Assembly: GCF_014212355.1 (NCBI RefSeq)
Contig: NZ_JACKXD010000006.1
Coordinates: forward strand, 1-64,000
DNA from: Halobellus ruber
GTDB lineage: Archaea > Halobacteriota > Halobacteria > Halobacteriales > Haloferacaceae
Length of the DNA: 64,000 bases
Direction: 5' to 3'
The notes below the pieces were generated by a model, which did not search any database, had not been told where the DNA came from, and worked only from the letters and a program-made list of their open reading frames with translations. The position numbers and the translations under genes were made by a program. Below are positions 45,129 to 52,624 of this stretch, one piece after another (the first letter of the stretch is position 1; each line of letters opens with the position of its first letter).

Positions 45129-45392
45129 CTGGTATCGAACGATCCAGCGGCGCGTTTCATCGCGCCGCAGACGCGTGGACTCGGTTGAGCACAGTCCGTG
45201 ATTTGAACCAGGGAGTGACCTTCGGGAACGACCGTGGTTCACATCTCACCCTCGGCGCTGGTATCGAACGATCCAGCGGCGCGTTTCATCGCGCCGCAAA
45301 CCCATCGTTCGGGTACGAGCGTACTGAGATTTGAAGCAGGGAGCGAACAGCGCGAGCGACTGTGGTTCACATCTCGCCCTCGGCGCCGCAGA
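45129..45392 (+). repeat. Tandem palindromic array with two copies of the tRNA-Ser 3' end
   Basis: The tRNA T-arm and acceptor end recur at 45234-45257 and 45362-45385, with periods of 129 and 128 bp. A 56-bp stretch (45114-45169 and 45243-45298) is identical and includes two hairpins behind the tRNA end: CTGG..ATC/GATCCAG and the perfect 8-bp GCGGCGCG/CGCGCCGC. Between copies, segments with CAGGGAG (45209-45215 and 45337-45343) are preceded by GATTTGAAC, the exact reverse complement of GTTCAAATC in the real tRNA. The last copy lacks the two hairpins. Confidence 0.8.
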
Positions 45393-45513
45393 CTGAGCCA
45401 CCCCTCGCGACCCGCCGCTCCCGACCGACTCCCGGTAGCCCGACGCTGTCGTACAGTTTCACTTTCACTCCGCTAGGCTCGCTTACATACCCGTTCCGTA
45501 CCAAGCAGTGGGT

Positions 45514-45681
45514 ATGCACACAGCGGCCATCGACGAACCCACGGCGGATCGGGCCCGAGAGAACCGGCGGATCGACGTCACCGACGTCGAGGCGTCGCAG
45601 GTGATCGAGTACGCCGCCTCCCGGGAGAACCTCTTCTTCGAGCGGCGCGGCGGCTGGACGTACCTGATCGAGGAACGGTAG
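45514..45681 (+). CDS. Small conserved-looking protein of unknown function
   Basis: A 55-residue protein from ATG 45514 to TAG 45679. It begins MHTAAIDEPTADRAREN and has a compact C-terminal half, VEASQVIEYAASRENLFFERRGGWTYLIEER, with a helix followed by an aromatic beta-hairpin. Charge and codon use fit a real haloarchaeal gene (GC-rich third positions). It is the first gene after the tRNA-Ser repeat array, and 50 bp separates it from the end of the convergent leuA/cimA-type gene. No function assigned. Confidence 0.6.
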   Translation: MHTAAIDEPTADRARENRRIDVTDVEASQVIEYAASRENLFFERRGGWTYLIEER

Positions 45682-45731
45682 GCGGAGTCGGCGCCGACGC
45701 GGCCGACCCGCAAGTCGGGCGGGACCGCCGG

Positions 45732-47309
45732 TCAGTCGCCGTCCGCGAGAGTGGCGTCTTCGGGTTCGACGTCGTCGCGGTCCGGCCGATCGGCGGCGAG
45801 CAGGCGATCGAGCGCCTCGACCATCGCCTCCACGCTACAGAGCGTGATGTCCGAATCCGAGGTCGCGACGGTCACCGTCCGGTCGCCCTTCGACATCTCC
45901 ACTTCGACGGTGACGACGGCGTCGGTGCCGCCGGTGATCGCGTCGACGTGATAGGAGTCCAGTTGGGCGTTCGCCTCGGAGCCGACGGCGGCCCGGACCG
46001 CCTCGATCGCGGCGTCGACCGGGCCGCTGCCGGTCCCGGAGGCGACGCGTTCCTCGTCGCCGACACGGAGCCGCACCGACGCGGTCGGGGTGCCGCCGCC
46101 CGACGCGGCCGTGAGATCCAGGAGTTCGACGTAGCGGTCGCGCTCCCGCCCCTGGACGTCCTCCGCGATGGCCAGCAGGTCGGCGTCGGTGACGCGTTTG
46201 TCGCGGTCGCCGAGGCGTTTGACGCGCTCGACGATCGCCTTGAGTTCGCCCTCCGACACCGACACGTCGTGTTCGTCCAGGGCGGCGCGGACGCCGGCGG
46301 CGCCGGCGTGCTTCCCGAGGACGAGGCGACGCTCCCGACCCACCGTCTCCGGCGGGTACGGTTCGTACATCGCATCGTCCTTCAGCGTCCCGTCGGTGTG
46401 GATCCCGCTCTCGTGGGTGAAGGCGTTCTCGCCGACGACCGCCTTGTTCGGCGGCAGCGGGATCCCGGTGGCGTGGGAGACCTGCTTCGAGAGGTCGTAG
46501 ACCGTCTCGAGGTTCATCGTCTCGATGCCGTAGCCGTGCGCCAGCGCGATCGCGACCTCCTCCAAGGCGACGTTGCCGGCGCGCTCGCCGATCCCGTTGA
46601 TGGTGCCGTGGACCAGGTCCGCGCCCGCGACGAGGCTGGCCCAGACGTTGGTCAGCCCGAACCCGAGGTCGTCGTGGGTGTGGGTCGACACCGGGCCGAG
46701 TTCCGCGAGCCGTGAGACGTACTCGTAGGTCTCCTCCGGCGTGGCGTGGCCGACGGTGTCGGCGTAACACGACCGGTCGGCGCCGGCGTCCAGTGCCTCG
46801 CCCATCAGGCGTTCGAGGAAGTCCAGATCCGCGCGGGAGCCGTCCTCGCCGATGACCTCGACCCAGAGGTCGTGGTCCTTGGCGTACGCCACCAGGTCGC
46901 CGGTCTTTGCGACCACCTCGTCGTGGGTGGTCCCGACCTTCCGCTCGATGTGCTTGTCGCTGCCAGGCACGACGATGGTGACGCCGTCGACCCCGCAGTC
47001 CAGCGCGAGGTCTACGTCCTTTCTGATCCCGCGGGCGAAGCTGGTGACGGTCGCGTCGAGGTCGAGGTCGGTCACGCGCCTGATCGTCTCGCGTTCGCCC
47101 TCGCCGGTGCAGGCGCTGCCGGCCTCGATGAACCCGATTCCCGCGCGGTCCAGCCACCGGGCGATGTCGGCTTTCTCCTCCGGCATCAACGAGACGCCGG
47201 GGGCCTGCTCGCCGTCGCGCAGCGTCGTATCTAACAGCTGTACCGTCTCGTCGGAATCCGCGATGGATGCGAGGGGGTTGTCGGGGTTACCCCCGAATAA
47301 ATCGACCAC
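45732..47309 (-). CDS. 2-isopropylmalate synthase / (R)-citramalate synthase
   Basis: A 525-residue alpha-acyl synthase of the LeuA/CimA family. QLLDTTLRDGEQAPGVSL near residue 25, GFIEAGSA, THTHDDLGFGLTNVWASLVAGA, NGIGERAGNVALEE and HESGIHTDG are the catalytic barrel motifs with metal-binding Asp and His residues. The C-terminal regulatory (LeuA dimer) domain covers about 375-500. Substrate choice between 2-ketoisovalerate (leucine) and pyruvate (isoleucine by citramalate) cannot be settled from these motifs. A GGTTTAAG box about 40 bp upstream may be the promoter. No other leucine genes are adjacent. Confidence 0.85.
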   Translation of the reverse strand: MVDLFGGNPDNPLASIADSDETVQLLDTTLRDGEQAPGVSLMPEEKADIARWLDRAGIGFIEAGSACTGEGERETIRRVTDLDLDATVTSFARGIRKDVDLALDCGVDGVTIVVPGSDKHIERKVGTTHDEVVAKTGDLVAYAKDHDLWVEVIGEDGSRADLDFLERLMGEALDAGADRSCYADTVGHATPEETYEYVSRLAELGPVSTHTHDDLGFGLTNVWASLVAGADLVHGTINGIGERAGNVALEEVAIALAHGYGIETMNLETVYDLSKQVSHATGIPLPPNKAVVGENAFTHESGIHTDGTLKDDAMYEPYPPETVGRERRLVLGKHAGAAGVRAALDEHDVSVSEGELKAIVERVKRLGDRDKRVTDADLLAIAEDVQGRERDRYVELLDLTAASGGGTPTASVRLRVGDEERVASGTGSGPVDAAIEAVRAAVGSEANAQLDSYHVDAITGGTDAVVTVEVEMSKGDRTVTVATSDSDITLCSVEAMVEALDRLLAADRPDRDDVEPEDATLADGD

Positions 47310-47442
47310 GAGTCATACGCTCACTCGTCGGATTGTCGCGCAACTACTTAAACCGACGCCTTTCGACAGATCCGGCCGGGTGTGTCCGAGCGCCGACCGC
47401 ACGACGGCGTGGGGGACGTGGGGCGCCGGGTGGAGCGACAGG

Positions 47443-47790
47443 TCACTCCACGACCCGGACCGTGTCGCCGACCTCGACGTCGGCGGCGGCCCCGGCGGGG
47501 AGCTCCATCACCGTGTCGGCGACGGCAGCGCCGACGCCCCGCCACGCGCGGAGGCGTTTGGTTTCGACGACCTCGCTCCCGACGACCCACACCGCGTCGA
47601 TGTCGAAGGGGACGAACGCCATGTGCAGGTCTCGCGTGTCGGCGTCGTCGAACCGGAACACCATCGCGTAGTCGTCGGGCACCGACCGCCGGAACATCAG
47701 CCCGCGGGCCCGCGAGAGGAACGAGTCCACGACCTCCACGTCGGACGCGAGGGTCCGCCGCGTGCCGTCCGTCCGGTGTTCGAGGCGCAC
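47443..47790 (-). CDS. DUF192 family protein
   Basis: A 115-residue single DUF192 domain: FLSRARGLMFRRSVPDDYAMVFRFDDADTRDLHMAFVPFDIDAVWV with the conserved GLMFR, an HM and a D-x-V-W pattern, ending VMELPAGAAADVEVGDTV. The GTG at 47790 is supported by a TATA box (47811-47822 on the minus strand) at leaderless distance. The family is widespread, with no confirmed biochemical role. Confidence 0.85.
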   Translation of the reverse strand: MRLEHRTDGTRRTLASDVEVVDSFLSRARGLMFRRSVPDDYAMVFRFDDADTRDLHMAFVPFDIDAVWVVGSEVVETKRLRAWRGVGAAVADTVMELPAGAAADVEVGDTVRVVE

Positions 47791-47810
47791 ACCGGGCGGT
47801 CGCCGGGGCC

Positions 47811-47822
47811 GGATATAAACCG
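47811..47822 (-). promoter_or_regulatory. TATA-like promoter of the DUF192 gene
   Basis: On the minus strand CGGTTTATATCC lies about 26 bp before the GTG at 47790, which also supports that start choice. Confidence 0.6.
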
Positions 47823-47889
47823 CCCGGACGACGGCGGCCGCGTTTTCCCGACCGGGGGATTCAATCCGACGGCGACGCACGGGGCTGGT

Positions 47890-48432
47890 ATGCAGGAGAC
47901 GCCCACCGGGACGCCCGTCGGCGTCGACGACCCCTACGACCACGCCGGGGTCTGCGATCACCTCACCGACGACGGGCGGTGCCGGTTCGCGCTGACCCGC
48001 GCCGGCGACGACCCCGAGTTCGCCGCCGAGCGTCGCGCTGCGGACTACGACTGCGTCGCCGCCGGGGACGCCGAGTTCCACGAGTGCCCCCACTACCGGT
48101 CGACGTCCGACGGCCGGGAGTGTGTCCGGTGCGGCCTGGAATCGGTGCGGATCGCCTTCGACGACTCCCGGCCGCTACTCGAAGAGCACCACCTCTCGTA
48201 TGGGGAGACCGGAAGCGAGGGCGGCGACTCCGACGGCGACACGTCCCACGAGATCACGGTCGCGCTCTGCCGGTGGTGTCACGCCAAGATCCACAACTCC
48301 TTCGCGCGGATCGACGACGACGCCCCACCCGACCCCGAGGCCGTCGCCGCCCGGGAGGAGCGCCGCGCGAAGGAACACTCCGAAATGAGCTTTACCACCG
48401 CGCGGGAGCGGCGGGACGACGGCGCCGAGTGA
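47890..48432 (+). CDS. HNH-like zinc protein (DUF7097-like)
   Basis: A 180-residue acidic protein. CRFAL, CVAAG, CPHY and ECVRCGLESV provide several cysteines in the first 90 residues. LLEEHHLSYGE followed about 25 residues later by ITVALCRWCHAKIHNSF is the arrangement of a beta-beta-alpha-metal HNH endonuclease core (HH ... CxxCHxxIH). Whether it cuts DNA is unknown; many such haloarchaeal proteins are uncharacterised. It is divergent to the DUF192 gene. Confidence 0.7.
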   Translation: MQETPTGTPVGVDDPYDHAGVCDHLTDDGRCRFALTRAGDDPEFAAERRAADYDCVAAGDAEFHECPHYRSTSDGRECVRCGLESVRIAFDDSRPLLEEHHLSYGETGSEGGDSDGDTSHEITVALCRWCHAKIHNSFARIDDDAPPDPEAVAAREERRAKEHSEMSFTTARERRDDGAE

Positions 48433-48511
48433 GCTTCGGGTCGGCTCGAACGCCCCCCCGACCGCAGACCGGGCGCTTTTTGCCCTCGTTGGGTGTACGG
48501 ACCCACAACTG

Positions 48512-49060
48512 ATGACCCGAATCGCCGTCATCGACAACCACGGCCAGTTCACTCACCTCGAGCGCCGGACCCTCCGGGACCTCGGGGTCGACGTCGACAT
48601 CGTCGACAACACCACGCCGCCCGCCGACATCGACGCCGACGGGCTCGTTCTCTCCGGCGGCCCGGATATGGACCGGATCGGCAACTGCCCGGCGTACCTC
48701 GATCTCGACGTTCCCGTCTTCGGCGTCTGTCTCGGGATGCAGATCCTCGCGGCCGAACTCGACGGCGAGGTCGGCGCGGGCGACTACGGCGGCTACGCCG
48801 ACGTCGACGTGGAGATCCTCGACAGCGAGGACCCCCTGATCGGATCGCTCGCGCCCGAGACCCGCGTGTGGGCCAGCCACGCCGACGAGGTCAAACGCGT
48901 CCCCGAGGGGTTCGCGCGGACGGCCACCTCCGACGTCTGCGACGTCGAAGCGATGAGCGACCCCGACCGCGACCGCTACGGCGTCCAGTGGCACCCCGAG
49001 GTCGCCCACACCGAGCGCGGCGAGGAGGTCTTCGAGAACTTCATCGACGTCTGCGAGTAG
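48512..49060 (+). CDS. guaAA: GMP synthase glutamine amidotransferase subunit A
   Basis: A 182-residue class I glutamine amidotransferase, the separate archaeal small subunit of GMP synthetase that feeds ammonia to the PP-loop subunit for XMP to GMP conversion. LVLSGGPDMDRIGNCP, the nucleophile motif FGVCLGMQILA and the catalytic QWHPEVAHTERG pair with ENF near the end are all present. The larger subunit (guaAB) is not in this window. A DUF2070 gene follows after 19 bp. Confidence 0.93.
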   Translation: MTRIAVIDNHGQFTHLERRTLRDLGVDVDIVDNTTPPADIDADGLVLSGGPDMDRIGNCPAYLDLDVPVFGVCLGMQILAAELDGEVGAGDYGGYADVDVEILDSEDPLIGSLAPETRVWASHADEVKRVPEGFARTATSDVCDVEAMSDPDRDRYGVQWHPEVAHTERGEEVFENFIDVCE

Positions 49061-49079
49061 CCCGGCCGCTCCCTCCACG

Positions 49080-50987
49080 ATGACTTCCACACAGAGCAAC
49101 CTCGCGGACCTCTCGCGGTTCATCTTCCGGGCGCCGAACTGGTACACCAGCCTGGCGTTCGCGCTGCTTCTGGCGGCGGTCGCCGGCGTGGCCGCGTTCG
49201 ATTCGGGCGCCTACGAGCGCACCTGGCGGGGGCTGTTCTTCATCGGCCGCGACGCGTGGGAGGGGGTCTTCTTCATCGGGGTCCCGACCGTGATCGCCGC
49301 GTTCGGCACCACGGGGCTCGACCGGTTCGTCGGCGGCCGGCTCACCCCGAACCGGTCGTCGCTGCTCGCCTTGGTGTCGGAGCTCGTCGTGGTGGCGATC
49401 GTCACCGGTGCGGCGGTCGTGTCGGTGTTCACCGGGCTGGGACAGCGGTTCGTCTTCGACGCGCTGGTGGTTGCCCTCGCGTCGATCTTCGCGTTCCGCC
49501 TTCTGGTGGTGATGGCGGTGTCGGGATCGTCGGTCCTGGTCGCGTCGGTGCCGGCGAGCCTCCAGACCCTCGCCGCCGCGGTGTTGCTCCTGATCTACGG
49601 CGGGACGCTCCGGTTTCTGGAGGTCGGCGGGCCGCTGATCGACGCGTACGTCCGGGAGTACCTCTCCCGGCCCGAAACCGCTCCCGCGGAGTTCTCCGCC
49701 ATCTCGGTCGATCACTTCGTCCTCCTCGGCATCTCGTGTGCCATCTACGCCGTGGCGGTCTACGCGTTCGTCGTCGCCGTCGACCGGCCCTGGCGGCGGA
49801 GTATGGGCGTCTCGCTTCTGGACTTCCTCCGGGGGTTCGTCGGCCACGTCGCCGAGGGGACCCGGGAGCTGGAGGAGTTCTTCCAGGACCTCGGCGAGGA
49901 GGCCATCGTCCCCGTGTCGGTGCTGTCGTTCCGCACTGAATCGGGCGAGGAGAAGGCCCGGTTCGTCCTCCCGATGATCCACCCCGGGCCGATGGGGGAG
50001 ATCGGCGGCGGCAACTTCCCCGAACGGGTCGCCGCCGACTCCCCGGGGCTCGTCTTCCCGCCGCACGCCACCGCCGGCCACGACTTCAACCTCGTGACCG
50101 AACGCGAGGTCGACACGATCCTCCACGCAGCGGAAACGGCGGCCGACGGGATCACCTACGACACCGCCGCGACCCGGAGCGTCCGCGTGGCCTCGGGGGA
50201 AGTCTCGATGCTGGGGCAGGCGTTCGACGACGACGGCCTGCTCGCGGCGACCTACGCGCCGGGGTTCGCCGACGACATCGAGTACGGCGTCGGGCTGTCG
50301 GCCGCCGCCGAGACCCGGGCGAGCGGCCTCGACGACGTGATGCTGATCGACGCCCACAACTCCAACAACGGGCTTGAGGGGCCGGATCTGGGCCACGTCA
50401 CCCCGGGATCGGAGCGCGCGTTCGATATGATCGAGGCCGCGGGGATCGCCGGCCAGCGGCTGGCGACCGCCGAGCGCGGCAGCCTCGAACTCGGCGTCGC
50501 GTGGGACGAGACGCCGTGGACCGTCGAGGAGGGGATCGGTCCGCTCGGGGTTCGCGTCGCGGTCGCAGACGTCGACGGCCACGAGACCGCGTACGTTCTG
50601 ATCGACGGGAACAATATGGAGCCGGGGCTCCGCGGGACCCTGCTCGACGCCCTCGTCGCCGAGGGGCCGGTCGACGCGGCGGAGATCCTGACGACGGACA
50701 CCCACGTCGTCAACACGATCGAAGCCGACAATCAGGTCGGGGCGGCAATCCCGTGGGCACAGCTCGAGGAGCTCGTCGCGGAACTGGCCGAGGAGGCTCG
50801 CGCCGACCGCGAGCCGGTCGAGGCGGGTGCGGCGACCGAACGGGCGACGGTCACGGTGTTCGGCAACGACCGCACGGAGGCGCTGGCGAGCCACGCCAAC
50901 GCGGTGGTGGCGATGGGCGGCGCGTTCGCGGTGTCGGTGATCCTCGCGGCGGTCGCGGTGAGCCTGCTCATCTTCCTGTTCGCGTGA
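49080..50987 (+). CDS. DUF2070 family archaeal membrane protein
   Basis: A 635-residue archaeal protein. The N-terminal 240 residues contain six or seven membrane helices, followed by a cytoplasmic domain of about 330 residues with IHPGPMGEIGGGNFPERVA, HATAGHDFNLVTERE and DAHNSNNGLEGPDLG. The conserved His, Asp and Asn residues suggest a metal-dependent or nucleotide-handling site. A final membrane helix (about 605-635) closes the protein. Function unknown across archaea. Confidence 0.88.
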   Translation: MTSTQSNLADLSRFIFRAPNWYTSLAFALLLAAVAGVAAFDSGAYERTWRGLFFIGRDAWEGVFFIGVPTVIAAFGTTGLDRFVGGRLTPNRSSLLALVSELVVVAIVTGAAVVSVFTGLGQRFVFDALVVALASIFAFRLLVVMAVSGSSVLVASVPASLQTLAAAVLLLIYGGTLRFLEVGGPLIDAYVREYLSRPETAPAEFSAISVDHFVLLGISCAIYAVAVYAFVVAVDRPWRRSMGVSLLDFLRGFVGHVAEGTRELEEFFQDLGEEAIVPVSVLSFRTESGEEKARFVLPMIHPGPMGEIGGGNFPERVAADSPGLVFPPHATAGHDFNLVTEREVDTILHAAETAADGITYDTAATRSVRVASGEVSMLGQAFDDDGLLAATYAPGFADDIEYGVGLSAAAETRASGLDDVMLIDAHNSNNGLEGPDLGHVTPGSERAFDMIEAAGIAGQRLATAERGSLELGVAWDETPWTVEEGIGPLGVRVAVADVDGHETAYVLIDGNNMEPGLRGTLLDALVAEGPVDAAEILTTDTHVVNTIEADNQVGAAIPWAQLEELVAELAEEARADREPVEAGAATERATVTVFGNDRTEALASHANAVVAMGGAFAVSVILAAVAVSLLIFLFA

Positions 50988-51028
50988 GGCCGAACCGGAA
51001 CCGACGCGGGGACCCCCCCGCCGTCGAG

Positions 51029-51277
51029 CTACTCCTCGGCCGCCTCGAAGAGTTCGTCGACCGCGTCGCCGGCCGCAAGTGCGGCCTCGTCGGCCACGGC
51101 ATCGGGGTCGGGGTCGGCGTCCTCCGGGGGGTTGACGTAGACGTCGATGTCGAGAACGCCGTCCTCGAACTCGACGGTCACGTCGAAGTCGGTCAGCTCC
51201 GACTGTTTGTAGAAGTCGAGGATCACGCCCTCGGCGGCCTCCGAGGCCGCGCGGACGACCTCCTCGTCCGTCGGCAT
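51029..51277 (-). CDS. DUF3194 family protein
   Basis: An 82-residue acidic protein with the alpha-beta pattern AAEGVILDFYKQSELTDFDVTVEFEDGVLDIDVYVNPPED, characteristic of the small archaeal DUF3194 family that accompanies the prefoldin beta gene. It starts four bases after pfdB and ends the five-gene cluster. No biochemical role is known. Confidence 0.8.
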   Translation of the reverse strand: MPTDEEVVRAASEAAEGVILDFYKQSELTDFDVTVEFEDGVLDIDVYVNPPEDADPDPDAVADEAALAAGDAVDELFEAAEE

Positions 51278-51281
51278 CGGC

Positions 51282-51689
51282 TTACGCGCCGCCGGCGCCG
51301 CCGGGACCCATCGGGCCGCCGGCGCCGCCCGGACCGCCCGCGCCGCCGCCCTGGAGCATCTGTTGGAGCTCCTCCTGGAGGCTCTCGAACTGCTCTTGGA
51401 CGCGCTCTTCCTGCTTCGTGAGCTGTTCGACGCGGATCTCGAGGCTGTCGACGGACTCCGAGAGCTCCTCGTGGGCGTCGTCGTACTCGGTTTCGACGAG
51501 GAGTTCGCCGACCTCGCGGTACATCGTGGTGTCCTCGTCGATGTCATCGAGCGCTTCCAGCGCGGTCTTCGACTCGGTGAGCGAGGACTCCGCCTGTTCC
51601 TTCTGGGCGGCGACCTTCTGGGCGGTCTCCTGGAGGTCCTGCAGCTCTTCGAGTTTCTCCTGTGCTTCCGGCGGCAGATTACCCTGCAT
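51282..51689 (-). CDS. pfdB: Prefoldin subunit beta
   Basis: A 135-residue co-chaperone subunit. Two long coiled-coil helices flank a short hairpin ([23 protein letters not shown]), the standard beta-prefoldin form; the hexamer (alpha2 beta4) captures unfolded proteins for the thermosome. The C-terminus is a Gly/Ala/Pro tail common in haloarchaea. I prefer the ATG at 51689 ([15 protein letters not shown]) over a GTG two codons upstream. Confidence 0.93.
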   Translation of the reverse strand: MQGNLPPEAQEKLEELQDLQETAQKVAAQKEQAESSLTESKTALEALDDIDEDTTMYREVGELLVETEYDDAHEELSESVDSLEIRVEQLTKQEERVQEQFESLQEELQQMLQGGGAGGPGGAGGPMGPGGAGGA

Positions 51690-51746
51690 ATCCACGGCGA
51701 CGGGACGCGTACTGAAAAAGGCCCGTATTCGCCGGCCGGGACGCGA

Positions 51747-52073
51747 TCAGTCCCGGCACCGGCCCGGGCGCCCGCCGGACGCGCCCGCAACGTCCTCGGC
51801 GACGCCGACGAGCCGGATCCAGGTGTTCATCCCCGCACGGAGCGCAACCAGGTCGGCGGCGCCGATTTCGACACTCACCACGCGGTCCTCGCGGTCGACG
51901 GTCGCCCCGGAGCGTCCGTCGGATATCTCCCCGACCTCGACGGCGATGCTCTCGGCCACGGCCCGTGCGCGCTGCTCCGTAGCGTACTCGAAGTCCGCGT
52001 CGAGACGGTGATAGAGGTTGTCCGCGTCGGGGCCCCCGTTCCGCCCGGCTGGGGACTCGGGCCGATCCGGCAT
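51747..52073 (-). CDS. pcc1: KEOPS complex subunit Pcc1
   Basis: A 108-residue small subunit of the KEOPS complex, which makes the universal t6A37 modification of ANN-decoding tRNAs. After a disordered head comes FEYATEQRARAVAESIAVEVGEISDGRSGATVDREDRVVSVEIGAADLVALRAGMNTWIRLVGVAEDVA, the Pcc1 alpha/beta fold. It lies in the conserved archaeal order rpl37ae-rpoP-pcc1-pfdB. The catalytic Kae1-Bud32 gene is not in this window. Confidence 0.9.
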   Translation of the reverse strand: MPDRPESPAGRNGGPDADNLYHRLDADFEYATEQRARAVAESIAVEVGEISDGRSGATVDREDRVVSVEIGAADLVALRAGMNTWIRLVGVAEDVAGASGGRPGRCRD

Positions 52074-52086
52074 GCGGCGGGCGAGA

Positions 52087-52221
52087 CTACTCGACCGGGA
52101 CGTCCTTGACGTCCGGCGCGCGCTCCTTCAGCAGGACGCGGTGACCGCAGTACGGGCACCGCACGCCGCCGTACTCGTCGAGTTCAACGTCGCGCTTGCA
52201 CCGGGAACACTTGTAGCTCAT
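52087..52221 (-). CDS. rpoP: DNA-directed RNA polymerase subunit P (Rpo12)
   Basis: A 44-residue zinc-ribbon subunit of archaeal RNA polymerase, homologous to eukaryotic Rpb12. [14 protein letters not shown] and [14 protein letters not shown] contain two CxxC pairs for zinc, and the tail ends VKDVPVE. It sits 13 bp before pcc1 and 57 bp after rpl37ae. All four cysteines are kept, unlike the preceding ribosomal protein. Confidence 0.93.
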   Translation of the reverse strand: MSYKCSRCKRDVELDEYGGVRCPYCGHRVLLKERAPDVKDVPVE

Positions 52222-52278
52222 TGGGGAACGGGAGGGAATCGCGGGTGGTGTGTCTTTCGCCGGTCGGGTGCCGCCACG

Positions 52279-52548
52279 TTACTCCCCGTCGCCCGAGAGC
52301 GCCGCGCGGATGGAGCGCCGGACCTGGGTGCCGCCGGGGGTCTGCGGCCGGTAGGTGCCGCCGGTGAACAGTTCGCCGGTCTCGTCGTTCCGCCAGATGC
52401 CCGGCTCGACCCGGGTGACGCTGTCGCCGTCGACTTTCGCGTCCCGCGTCGCCGCCTCGATCTCCTTGACGCGGCGCCGGGCGACGCGCCCGTACCGCGC
52501 TCCGAACCGACCGGCGCTGCCGGTCGATCGCGCTTCGTTGTCGGCCAT
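52279..52548 (-). CDS. rpl37ae: Ribosomal protein L37Ae, lacking zinc-binding cysteines
   Basis: An 89-residue large-subunit protein. The flanks are typical: [23 protein letters not shown] at the start, [16 protein letters not shown] and [13 protein letters not shown] at the end. In the middle the usual CPxCG...CxxC zinc ribbon is replaced by [23 protein letters not shown], and the protein has no cysteine at all. The ATG at 52548 follows a TATA-like GGTTTATCAC by about 30 bp. It heads the rpoP-pcc1-pfdB-DUF3194 cluster, and nothing indicates a broken frame. Confidence 0.92.
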   Translation of the reverse strand: MADNEARSTGSAGRFGARYGRVARRRVKEIEAATRDAKVDGDSVTRVEPGIWRNDETGELFTGGTYRPQTPGGTQVRRSIRAALSGDGE

Positions 52549-52573
52549 AGTACCGCTGAATATCCGCGGCGGC

Positions 52574-52583
52574 GTGATAAACC
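52574..52583 (-). promoter_or_regulatory. TATA-like promoter of the rpl37ae cluster
   Basis: On the minus strand GGTTTATCAC lies about 30 bp before the rpl37ae ATG and would drive the five-gene translation/folding cluster. Confidence 0.5.
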
Positions 52584-52624
52584 CTGCGAGACGCGATCGC
52601 CCGCCGGTCACCGGCAGGCCGCCC

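Noticed and set aside
45129-45392. The tRNA-Ser tail array as a CRISPR array
   Set aside because: The repeats are about 56 bp with hairpins and a 128-129 bp period. The spacers are homologous to one another rather than unique, and no cas gene is near.
45129-45392. The array as a simple att site pair of an integrated provirus
   Set aside because: Copies are only 129 and 128 bp apart with no cargo and no integrase gene in the window, and each has an inverted arm that att duplications lack.
49041-50894. 617-codon minus-strand open frame opposite the DUF2070 gene
   Set aside because: It is Arg-rich and lacks membrane segments or motifs, and the plus strand is a well-formed membrane protein.
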